Source: Pseudoxanthomonas sp. Root630
GTDB lineage: Bacteria > Pseudomonadota > Gammaproteobacteria > Xanthomonadales > Xanthomonadaceae
NCBI RefSeq assembly: GCF_001427585.1
Contig: NZ_LMGY01000016.1
Location: forward strand, 247,286 to 311,285
Reading direction: 5' to 3'
DNA: 64,000 bases
Shown: one piece after another, positions 25,283 through 32,230 of the stretch
Position numbering within the stretch: position 1 is the first letter of the stretch
How the letters are laid out: the number at the start of each line of letters is the position of its first letter
Notes under the pieces: model-generated
What the model was told of the DNA's origin: nothing
Databases searched by the model: none
What the model saw: the letters and a program-made list of their open reading frames with translations, nothing else
Translations under genes and position numbers: made by a program

Positions 25283-27148
25283 TCAGCCGCCACCCAGGGC
25301 GCTGGCGACCTGGTAGGTCAGCAGCGAGGCCAGGTAGGCCAGTGCGAACAGGTAGAACGTCGCGAAGCCCATCTGCTTCCACGAGTTGGTCTCGCGTTTG
25401 ATGGTCGCCAGCGTGGAAATGCACATCGGCGCATAGATGAACCAGACCAGCAGCGACAGCGCGGTGGCCAGCGACCAGCCGTCGCTGATGACCGGTGTCA
25501 GCGCCTGGATCGCCGCGTCGTCATCCGCGGCCGAGAGCGCGTAGATCGTGGCCAGCGAAGACACCGCGACTTCGCGTGCCGCCAGACCGGGGATCAGCGC
25601 GATGCAGATCTGCCAGTTGAACCCCAGCGGCGAGAAGAACACCGCCATGGCGTGGCCGATGCGGCCAGCGAAGCTGTAGTCGATCGCCGGCCCGATCGCG
25701 CCCTCCGGCGGTGCCGGGAAGTTGAGCAGGAACCACAGCAGGATGGTCAGCGCCAGGATGATGCCGCCGACGCGCTTGAGGAAGATCATCGCGCGCTCCC
25801 ACAGGCCGATCAGCAGGTCGCGCGGGTGCGGGATGCGGTACGAAGGCAATTCCAGCAGCAACGCATGCTCGCTCTTGTCGCGACGCCATTTCTTCATCAC
25901 CCAGGAGACGACCAGCGCGCTGACGATGCCGGCGGCGTACAGGCCGAACAGCACCAGGCCCTGCTGGTTGAAGACGCCCCACACGGTCTTCTGCGGGATG
26001 AACGCGCCGATCAACAGCGCATAGACCGGCAGCCGAGCCGAGCAGGTCATCAGCGGCGCGACCAGGATCGTCGCCAGACGATCACGCGGGTCCTGGATGC
26101 TGCGCGTGGCCATGATGCCGGGGATGGCGCACGCGAAACTCGACAGCAACGGGATGAACGAACGACCCGAAAGACCGGCGGAAGCCATCATGCGGTCGAG
26201 CAGGAACGCGGCGCGTGGCAGGTACCCGCTTTCCTCGAGCGCGAGGATGAACGCGAACAGGATCAGGATCTGCGGCAGGAACACGATCACGCCGCCGAGA
26301 CCGGCGATGATGCCCTCCACCAGCAGGCTGTTGAGCGGCCCTTCCGGCAGGAAGGCCCCTGCCCACTCGCCCAGAGCGCCCGTGCCCGCTTCGATCAGGT
26401 CCATCAGCGGCGTTGCCCAGGCGTACACCGCCTGGAAGATCAGGAACATCACCACCGCCAGCGCCAGCAGGCCGAACACCGGATGCAGCAACCAGCGGTC
26501 CAGCGCATCGTCGACCTTCGCGGTGCGGGTCGGCATGCTGACTGCCAACGACAACAGGCGGCGCGTTTCCGCGTGCAGGTCCGCGCCTTCGGCGAGACGC
26601 ACGGTGGGCTCATGCGGCCGCGCCGCGGTGCGGTCGATCTGCTCGATCAGCGCACGCGCGCCGTTGTGCTTCACGGCCACGGTCTCGACGACCGGCACGC
26701 CCAGCTCGCGCTCCAGCGCGGCGAGGTCGATGGCGATGCCGCGGCGCTGCGCCGCATCCATCATGTTCACCGCGAGGATCATCGGCTTGCCGAGTTCGCG
26801 CACTTCCAGCGCGAAGCGCAGGTGCAGGCGCAGGTTGGTGGCGTCAACGACGCAGACGAGCACGTCGGGCGCGGCTTCGCCCGGATAGAAGCCACGGCAG
26901 ACATCGCGGGTGACGGCTTCGTCCAGGCTCGCCGCGTGCAGGCTGTACGCGCCAGGCAGATCGAGGACGGCGTACTGGCGACCCGACGCCGCGGACTGCA
27001 GGCGGCCTTCCTTGCGCTCCACGGTCACGCCGGCATAGTTGGCCACCTTCTGGCGGCTGCCGGTCAGCTGGTTGAACAGCGCGGTCTTGCCGCAGTTCGG
27101 ATTGCCGACCAGCGCCAGCCGCAACGTCGATGCTTCGGCCGCGCTCAT
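25283..27148 (-). CDS. feoB: Ferrous iron transporter FeoB
   Basis: A 621-aa Fe2+ transporter. The N-terminal G-domain has G1 GNPNCGKTALFNQLTG, G2/G3 YAGVTVERKEG and LDLPGAYSLHA, and the specificity loop LAVNMMD. The membrane domain shows the duplicated Gate motifs with FSCAIPGI-like SFACAIPGIMATR and PLMTCSARLPVYALL. It is shorter than E. coli FeoB (773 aa), with a trimmed C-terminal end typical of related species. The feoA stop overlaps its ATG at 27148. The likely Fur box ahead of feoA places the operon under iron control. Confidence 0.95.
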   Translation of the reverse strand: MSAAEASTLRLALVGNPNCGKTALFNQLTGSRQKVANYAGVTVERKEGRLQSAASGRQYAVLDLPGAYSLHAASLDEAVTRDVCRGFYPGEAAPDVLVCVVDATNLRLHLRFALEVRELGKPMILAVNMMDAAQRRGIAIDLAALERELGVPVVETVAVKHNGARALIEQIDRTAARPHEPTVRLAEGADLHAETRRLLSLAVSMPTRTAKVDDALDRWLLHPVFGLLALAVVMFLIFQAVYAWATPLMDLIEAGTGALGEWAGAFLPEGPLNSLLVEGIIAGLGGVIVFLPQILILFAFILALEESGYLPRAAFLLDRMMASAGLSGRSFIPLLSSFACAIPGIMATRSIQDPRDRLATILVAPLMTCSARLPVYALLIGAFIPQKTVWGVFNQQGLVLFGLYAAGIVSALVVSWVMKKWRRDKSEHALLLELPSYRIPHPRDLLIGLWERAMIFLKRVGGIILALTILLWFLLNFPAPPEGAIGPAIDYSFAGRIGHAMAVFFSPLGFNWQICIALIPGLAAREVAVSSLATIYALSAADDDAAIQALTPVISDGWSLATALSLLVWFIYAPMCISTLATIKRETNSWKQMGFATFYLFALAYLASLLTYQVASALGGG

Positions 27149-27390
27149 GCGCCGGCTCCGTTGCGCAAGCGGATGCGCGCAGCTTCGGAACGGCGCAGCG
27201 CGAAGCGGGTGAAGCCGACCTGCACCAGCAACGGCTCGGCGCCCAGCGGTCCCTTCGCGACCACTTCGACTTCCTCGCCATTGACGAAGCCCAGTTCGCG
27301 CAGGCGACGGGCGATCGAATCCTGGGGACCGTGGTCTTCCACGGTGTCGACGATGGCGGGGGTACGCGAAGGCAGCTCTGTCAGGATCAC
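27145..27390 (-). CDS. feoA: Ferrous iron transport protein FeoA
   Basis: An 81-aa SH3-like protein. RRLRELGFVNGEEVEVVAKGPLG and LLVQVGFTRFALRRSEAARI, in two runs, are the FeoA pattern. It binds and modulates FeoB at the cytoplasmic membrane. Translation begins at a GTG (27390) 13 bp from the Fur-like site, with GAGAG about 8 bp upstream. It is the first gene of feoA-feoB-cysteine-rich protein, read leftward, with 4-bp overlap to feoB. Confidence 0.93.
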   Translation of the reverse strand: MILTELPSRTPAIVDTVEDHGPQDSIARRLRELGFVNGEEVEVVAKGPLGAEPLLVQVGFTRFALRRSEAARIRLRNGAGA

Positions 27391-27402
27391 GCCGGGCTCT
27401 CA

Positions 27403-27421
27403 AATGCGAACTATTCTCATT
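27403..27421. promoter_or_regulatory. Fur-box-like 19-bp site upstream of feoA
   Basis: AATGCGAACTATTCTCATT is a 19-bp inverted repeat (AATG.GAA...TTC.CATT) close to proteobacterial Fur boxes, located between the divergent feoA and liuC starts. It would repress feoAB when iron is plentiful, and lies 78 bp from the liuC start, so it could also touch the liu operon. Confidence 0.75.
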
Positions 27422-27498
27422 GTAGCATCGCCGCAGTGCAGGAAGGCCGCAACGCAGCGTGCCGTTATCATTCAGCGACTTCGCAAGGAACGGTCGCA

Positions 27499-28299
27499 AT
27501 GGCGGAATCCCCGCAGGAACACCCCCTCGTGCTGGAACGCACCGGCGCCATCGCCCGCCTGCGGCTGGACCGCCCCGCCCTCCACAACACCTTCGACGCC
27601 GCGCTGATCTCCGCCCTGACCACGGCACTGGAACAGGTGGCCGCCGACCCCGGTATCCGCGTCGTCGTGCTCGAAGGCGGTGGCGCCTCGTTCTCCGCTG
27701 GCGCCGACCTGAACTGGATGCGCGGCATGGCCTCGGCCAGCGAGGCCGCCAACCGCGAGGACGCTCTCGCCCTCGCCCGCCTCATGCGCACGCTGGACGA
27801 ACTGCCCAAGCCGACGATCGCCCGCGTGCACGGTGCGGCCTTCGGCGGTGGCGTGGGGCTGGTCGCCTGTTGCGATATCGCCATCGGCGTGCCGGCGGCG
27901 AAATTCGGCCTGACCGAAAGCAAGCTGGGCCTGCTGCCTGCGGTGATCTCGCCTTACGTGATCGCGGCGATCGGCGCGCGCGAGGCCCGACGCTGGTTCG
28001 CAACAGCGGAGATCTTCGATGCGGCCACGGCGCTGCGGATCGGCCTGCTGCATGACGTCGTCGACCCGGATGCACTCGATGCCGCCATCGAACGACAGAT
28101 TGGCCTGTTGCTGAAGGCCGGGCCGCTGGCGGCCGCCGGCGCGAAGCGGCTGGTCGCACGCATCGCGGCCACCGCCGACCGGGACCGCGCCGACAGCGAC
28201 AACGCCGATCTGATCGCCCGCCTGCGGGTCTCTCCGGAAGGACAGGAAGGCCTGTCCGCCTTCCTCGACAAGCGCACGCCCGGTTGGGCCAAGGAGTGA
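27499..28299 (+). CDS. liuC: Methylglutaconyl-CoA hydratase
   Basis: A 266-aa crotonase-fold enzyme. The oxyanion-hole loops are GGGASFSAGADLNWMRGM and VHGAAFGGGVGLVACCDIAI, and the ESKLGLLPAVISPYV segment is characteristic of 3-methylglutaconyl-CoA hydratases. It hydrates 3-methylglutaconyl-CoA to HMG-CoA, the step after LiuBD. It starts a rightward operon (liuC, VOC protein, liuD, lipoprotein, liuE, GGDEF-EAL) with very tight spacing. The ATG at 27499 was chosen over an upstream extension that crosses feoA. Confidence 0.92.
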   Translation: MAESPQEHPLVLERTGAIARLRLDRPALHNTFDAALISALTTALEQVAADPGIRVVVLEGGGASFSAGADLNWMRGMASASEAANREDALALARLMRTLDELPKPTIARVHGAAFGGGVGLVACCDIAIGVPAAKFGLTESKLGLLPAVISPYVIAAIGAREARRWFATAEIFDAATALRIGLLHDVVDPDALDAAIERQIGLLLKAGPLAAAGAKRLVARIAATADRDRADSDNADLIARLRVSPEGQEGLSAFLDKRTPGWAKE

Positions 28300-28303
28300 A
28301 GCG

Positions 28304-28705
28304 ATGATCGACCATCTCGGCATCGAAGTCGCCGACTACGCGCGCAGCCGCGCGTTCTACGCCCGCGTGCTTGCGACCCTCGGTTACGGGGTCGTCATGG
28401 AAGTCACCCGCGAAATGACCGGTGGCTATGAAGGCTGCGGTTTCGGGCCACCCAGCCGGCCGCACTTCTGGGTCGGCAAGGGCAGCGGCGAACCCGGCCG
28501 CGGCTCGCATATCGCGTTCACGGCAGGCAGCCGCGCGCAGGTCGACGCCTTCCACGCCGAGGCACTGGCCGCCGGCGCGCGCGACAACGGCGCGCCCGGT
28601 CTGCGCCCGCATTACCACCCGAACTACTACGGCGCCTTCGCCATCGATCCGGACGGCCACAACATCGAAGCCGTCTGCCACCTGCCCGCGGACACCGACG
28701 CCTGA
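28304..28705 (+). CDS. VOC (glyoxalase-fold) family protein
   Basis: A 133-aa single-repeat VOC protein: MIDHLGIEVADYARSRAFYA at the start, HIAFTAGSRAQVDAFHAEAL in the middle and YGAFAIDPDGHNIEAVCH at the end, with metal-ligand candidates His4, His about 69 and Glu about 123. The substrate is not known. AAGGAG within the end of liuC serves as its Shine-Dalgarno, and its stop overlaps the liuD ATG, so it is made together with the leucine-degradation enzymes. Similar VOC genes are found in other liu operons only sporadically, so the role here is unclear. Confidence 0.88.
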   Translation: MIDHLGIEVADYARSRAFYARVLATLGYGVVMEVTREMTGGYEGCGFGPPSRPHFWVGKGSGEPGRGSHIAFTAGSRAQVDAFHAEALAAGARDNGAPGLRPHYHPNYYGAFAIDPDGHNIEAVCHLPADTDA

Positions 28706-30696
28706 TGTTCTCCAAGATCCTGATCGCCAACCGCGGCGAAATCGCCTGCCGCGTCATCCGCACCTGCCGCAGGCTGGGCATCGCCACCGTGGCCGTTTAT
28801 TCCGAGGCCGACGCCGATGCGCAGCACGTGCGCCAAGCCGACGAGGCCTACCTCATCGGCGGCCCGCGCCCCGCCGACAGCTACCTGCGCGGCGATGCGG
28901 TGATCGCGGCGGCGAAAACCTCCGGCGCGCAGGCCATCCACCCCGGCTACGGCTTCCTGTCGGAAAACGCGGACTTCGCCGAGGCCGTCGCGGCGGCGGG
29001 GCTGGTGTTCATCGGGCCCTCCGGTGCATCGATGCGCAAGATGGGCAGCAAGGCGGGCGCGAAGGAGTTGATGGCGGCAGCGGGCGTTCCCGTGGTGCCG
29101 GGATACACCGGCGAGGACCAGTCGCCGAACACGCTGTCGCGTGAAGCGGCGCGCATCGGCTTCCCGCTGATGATCAAGGCGGCCCACGGCGGCGGCGGCA
29201 AGGGCATGCGCGTGGTGCACCGGCTGGAGGAATTCATCGCCCAACTGGAGAGCTGCCAGCGCGAAGCCGCCAACGCCTTCGGCCGCGACCGCGTGCTGCT
29301 GGAGCGCTACGTGTCCTCGCCCCGCCACATCGAGATCCAGGTATTCGCCGATGCGCACGGCCACACGTTGCACCTCAACGAACGCGAGTGTTCGGCGCAG
29401 CGCCGTTACCAGAAGGTGCTCGAGGAATCGCCCTCGCCGTTCCTGACCCCCGCGCTGCGCACCGCAATGGGCGATGCCGCGGTGAAGGCCGCACAGGCCA
29501 TCGACTACGTCAATGCAGGCACGGTGGAATTCATCGTCGATCCCGACGGGCAGTTCTACTTCATGGAGATCAACACGCGCCTGCAGGTGGAGCATCCGGT
29601 CACCGAACTGGTCACCGGCCTGGACCTGGTGGAGTGGCAGCTGCGCGTCGCGGCGGGCGAGCCGTTGCCGCTGGCGCAGGACGATATCCGCCAGCAGGGC
29701 CATGCGATCGAGGTGCGCCTTTACGCCGAGGACCCGGAAGCGGGTTTCCTGCCCGGCTCCGGCCGCCTTGAGCGGCTCGCGCTTCCGCCGCCGTCGCAGG
29801 GGGTGCGGATCGATGCCGGCGTGGTGGAAGGCGACACGGTGACGATCTTCTACGACCCCATGATCGCCAAGCTCATCGTCCACGGCGCGGACCGGCCCGA
29901 AGCGCTCGGCCGCCTGCGCGAAGCGCTGGCCCAGTGCGATATCGCAGGCCCGAAATCCAACATCGCGTTCCTGGAACGGCTGGCGCGCCACCCGGCCGTC
30001 ACCGAGGGCCGGATCGACACCGGCTACCTGGACCGGCATCTGGACGAGTTCATGCCGGCACCGGCACTGCCGGGCGGGCACCGGGTCGCGATCGCCGCGG
30101 CCGAACTGCTGCGCCAGGAAGCCGATGCGCACGCCGGCGCCGCGCGCAGCAGCGAGCCCGGCTCGCCCTGGGCGGTCACCGACGGTTGGCGGCTGGGCCA
30201 TGCGGGCGCACGACCGCTGGCGTTCCAGTACCGGGGCGAGACCTGGGAAGGCCGGGCGCATGGCCACGGCGGCCGATACCGCATCGCATTGGACGATGGT
30301 CAGCATGAGGTGGAGGACGCGCGCCTGACCGGCGACGTGCTCGGATTGCGTATTCATGGAGAGGCGCGGCGATTCCGCGTCCTGCGGCACGGCGCCCGGC
30401 TGACGCTGCACGATGGGGAACGACGGACGACGGTGGAGACGGTGCCTGCCTACCGGCGCGCGGATGCGGCCGAGGCGTCGGGCAACGGGAAGATCGTCGC
30501 GCCGATGCCGGGGCGCGTGGTACTGGTGAAGGCGCGGCCCGGCGATGCGGTGGTGGCCGGACAGGAGTTGCTGGTGATGGAAGCGATGAAAATGGAGCTT
30601 GCCGTCAAGGCGCCGCGCGACGGCGTGGTGGCGGAGGTGCGCGCCTCGGCCGGCGACTTCGTCGAAGCCGACACCGTCCTCGTGGCGCTCGAATGA
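28705..30696 (+). CDS. liuD: Methylcrotonoyl-CoA carboxylase alpha subunit
   Basis: A 663-aa biotin-dependent carboxylase subunit. The biotin carboxylase domain (1-450) has ILIANRGEIACRVIRT, HPGYGFLSENADFA, the glycine-rich ATP loop KAAHGGGGKGMRVV and EINTRLQVEHPVTE. A BT linker domain follows, and the C-terminal carrier domain has the biotinylated lysine 629 in VMEAMKMEL. It supplies carboxybiotin to LiuB for 3-methylcrotonyl-CoA carboxylation. The ATG overlaps the previous stop by one base and its own stop overlaps the next start (ATGA). Confidence 0.95.
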   Translation: MFSKILIANRGEIACRVIRTCRRLGIATVAVYSEADADAQHVRQADEAYLIGGPRPADSYLRGDAVIAAAKTSGAQAIHPGYGFLSENADFAEAVAAAGLVFIGPSGASMRKMGSKAGAKELMAAAGVPVVPGYTGEDQSPNTLSREAARIGFPLMIKAAHGGGGKGMRVVHRLEEFIAQLESCQREAANAFGRDRVLLERYVSSPRHIEIQVFADAHGHTLHLNERECSAQRRYQKVLEESPSPFLTPALRTAMGDAAVKAAQAIDYVNAGTVEFIVDPDGQFYFMEINTRLQVEHPVTELVTGLDLVEWQLRVAAGEPLPLAQDDIRQQGHAIEVRLYAEDPEAGFLPGSGRLERLALPPPSQGVRIDAGVVEGDTVTIFYDPMIAKLIVHGADRPEALGRLREALAQCDIAGPKSNIAFLERLARHPAVTEGRIDTGYLDRHLDEFMPAPALPGGHRVAIAAAELLRQEADAHAGAARSSEPGSPWAVTDGWRLGHAGARPLAFQYRGETWEGRAHGHGGRYRIALDDGQHEVEDARLTGDVLGLRIHGEARRFRVLRHGARLTLHDGERRTTVETVPAYRRADAAEASGNGKIVAPMPGRVVLVKARPGDAVVAGQELLVMEAMKMELAVKAPRDGVVAEVRASAGDFVEADTVLVALE

Positions 30697-31313
30697 GGGC
30701 CGCCATGACGCCGATGCGCCGGTTGGCCACCGTCATCCTGGCGGCCAGCCTGCTGGGTGGATGCGTCATGTTCGAACAAGCCCCTGCCCCCCTGGCCTGC
30801 GATCCGGCCCTGGTCGGGCGCTGGATTCCGTTATCCGACAGCCCGCAGGACCGGGTGCCGCTGGGCAAGGACGACTACGCGGACGTCGATGCCCAATGCC
30901 ACGTCCGCCTCCGCGACAACAACCGTCGCGACGAACCGAGCTTCGATGCGCTCGGCTTCGAGGTGGACGGTGACCGCTACCTCGCCCTCGGCTTCAAGGA
31001 ACTGGAAGGCCTGTTCGGCACCGGCAAGGAGGCGCCCCCGACACCCAAGGGCATGCCGGCCGGTGCCGTCACGTTACTGAAATACCGCATCCATGACGAT
31101 ACGCTGCAGATCGCGATGCTCGACACGGTGACCATCATGCAGCGCGTCCAACAGGGCAGCCTCAAGGCCCGCGAGACCGACGCCAGCACCTACCTGTTCG
31201 AAGGCGACCCCCGCCGGCTGCGCGATCTGTTGCGCCGGTATCCGGAGCTGTTCGAAGCGTTCGACGGCAAGGCCAAGACATTGCGCATGCAACGCGCGAA
31301 GGCGGGCACATGA
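30693..31313 (+). CDS. Lipoprotein of unknown function within liu operon
   Basis: A 206-aa lipoprotein: signal MRRLATVILAASLLGGC with lipobox LGGC, then a mature domain starting CDPALVGRWIPLSDSP, a pattern resembling lipocalin-like or lipid-binding outer-membrane proteins (GxW near the start). Later parts have alternating strands (HVRLRDNN, DRYLALGFKELEGLF, TLLKYRIHDDTLQIAMLD). The family is not recognised. Both ends overlap neighbours by 4 bp (liuD and liuE), so it is translationally locked into the leucine operon, which is odd for an exported protein. The start could also be the ATG at 30705. Confidence 0.82.
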   Translation: MRAAMTPMRRLATVILAASLLGGCVMFEQAPAPLACDPALVGRWIPLSDSPQDRVPLGKDDYADVDAQCHVRLRDNNRRDEPSFDALGFEVDGDRYLALGFKELEGLFGTGKEAPPTPKGMPAGAVTLLKYRIHDDTLQIAMLDTVTIMQRVQQGSLKARETDASTYLFEGDPRRLRDLLRRYPELFEAFDGKAKTLRMQRAKAGT

Positions 31314-32230
31314 CGCCTCCCTCGCCAACGCCCGCCGGAGACTTCGTCCGCATCGTCGAAGTCGGTCCGCGCGATGGTCTGCAGAACGAGAAGGCGCAAG
31401 TCGCGACCGCCGACAAGGTGGAGCTGATCGACCGCCTGACGCGCACCGGCCTGCTGAGCATCGAGGCGACGAGCTTCGTCAGCCCGAAATGGGTTCCACA
31501 ACTCGCCGATGCCGCCGAAGTGTTCTCGGCCATCCACCGGCGACCGGGCACGGCCTATCCGGTGCTCGTCCCGAACGAGACCGGCTACGACCGCGCGCGC
31601 GCCGTGGGCGTGGAGGAAGTGGCCGTCTTCACCGCGGCCTCGGAAGCATTCAACCGGAAGAACATCAACGCCTCGATCGACGAGTCCATCGAGCGTTTCC
31701 GCCCGGTGCTGGCACGCGCCGCGAACGATGGCATCAGGGTGCGCGGTTATGTCTCCACCGTGCTCGGTTGCCCCTACCAGGGCGACGTGCCTCTGACGGA
31801 CGTGGTGCGGGTAGCGAAACAGCTGCATGCCTTGGGCTGCTATGAGATCTCGCTGGGCGACACCATCGGCGTGGGCACACCGCACAAGGCGGCGGACATG
31901 CTGAAGGCCGTCGCCGCAGAAGTACCGATGGCGGCGCTGGCGGTGCATTTCCACGATACCTATGGCCAGGCCCTGGCGAACCTGCTGGCCTGCCTGGACG
32001 TGGGCGTGCGCGTCGTCGATGCCGCGGTGTCCGGCGCGGGCGGCTGCCCCTACGCCAAAGGCGCCAGCGGCAACGTGGCCAGCGAAGATGTGGTCTACCT
32101 GCTGCACGGCCTGGGCCTGCGTACGGGCGTGGACCTGGACCTGCTGGCCGACACCGGCCGCTGGCTGGCGGCGCGACTCGGCCGCGAAACCGGCAGCCGC
32201 GTGGGCAAGGCATTGGCGGCGGCCGCATGA
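31310..32230 (+). CDS. liuE: Hydroxymethylglutaryl-CoA lyase
   Basis: A 306-aa HMG-CoA lyase. VEVGPRDGLQNEK at the N-terminus holds the catalytic Arg/Asp, HFHDTYGQALAN the metal-binding histidines, and SGAGGCPYAKGASGNVASED the family signature with the catalytic cysteine. It splits HMG-CoA to acetyl-CoA and acetoacetate, the last step of leucine degradation. It overlaps both neighbours by ATGA. Length agrees with bacterial homologues. Confidence 0.95.
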   Translation: MTPPSPTPAGDFVRIVEVGPRDGLQNEKAQVATADKVELIDRLTRTGLLSIEATSFVSPKWVPQLADAAEVFSAIHRRPGTAYPVLVPNETGYDRARAVGVEEVAVFTAASEAFNRKNINASIDESIERFRPVLARAANDGIRVRGYVSTVLGCPYQGDVPLTDVVRVAKQLHALGCYEISLGDTIGVGTPHKAADMLKAVAAEVPMAALAVHFHDTYGQALANLLACLDVGVRVVDAAVSGAGGCPYAKGASGNVASEDVVYLLHGLGLRTGVDLDLLADTGRWLAARLGRETGSRVGKALAAAA

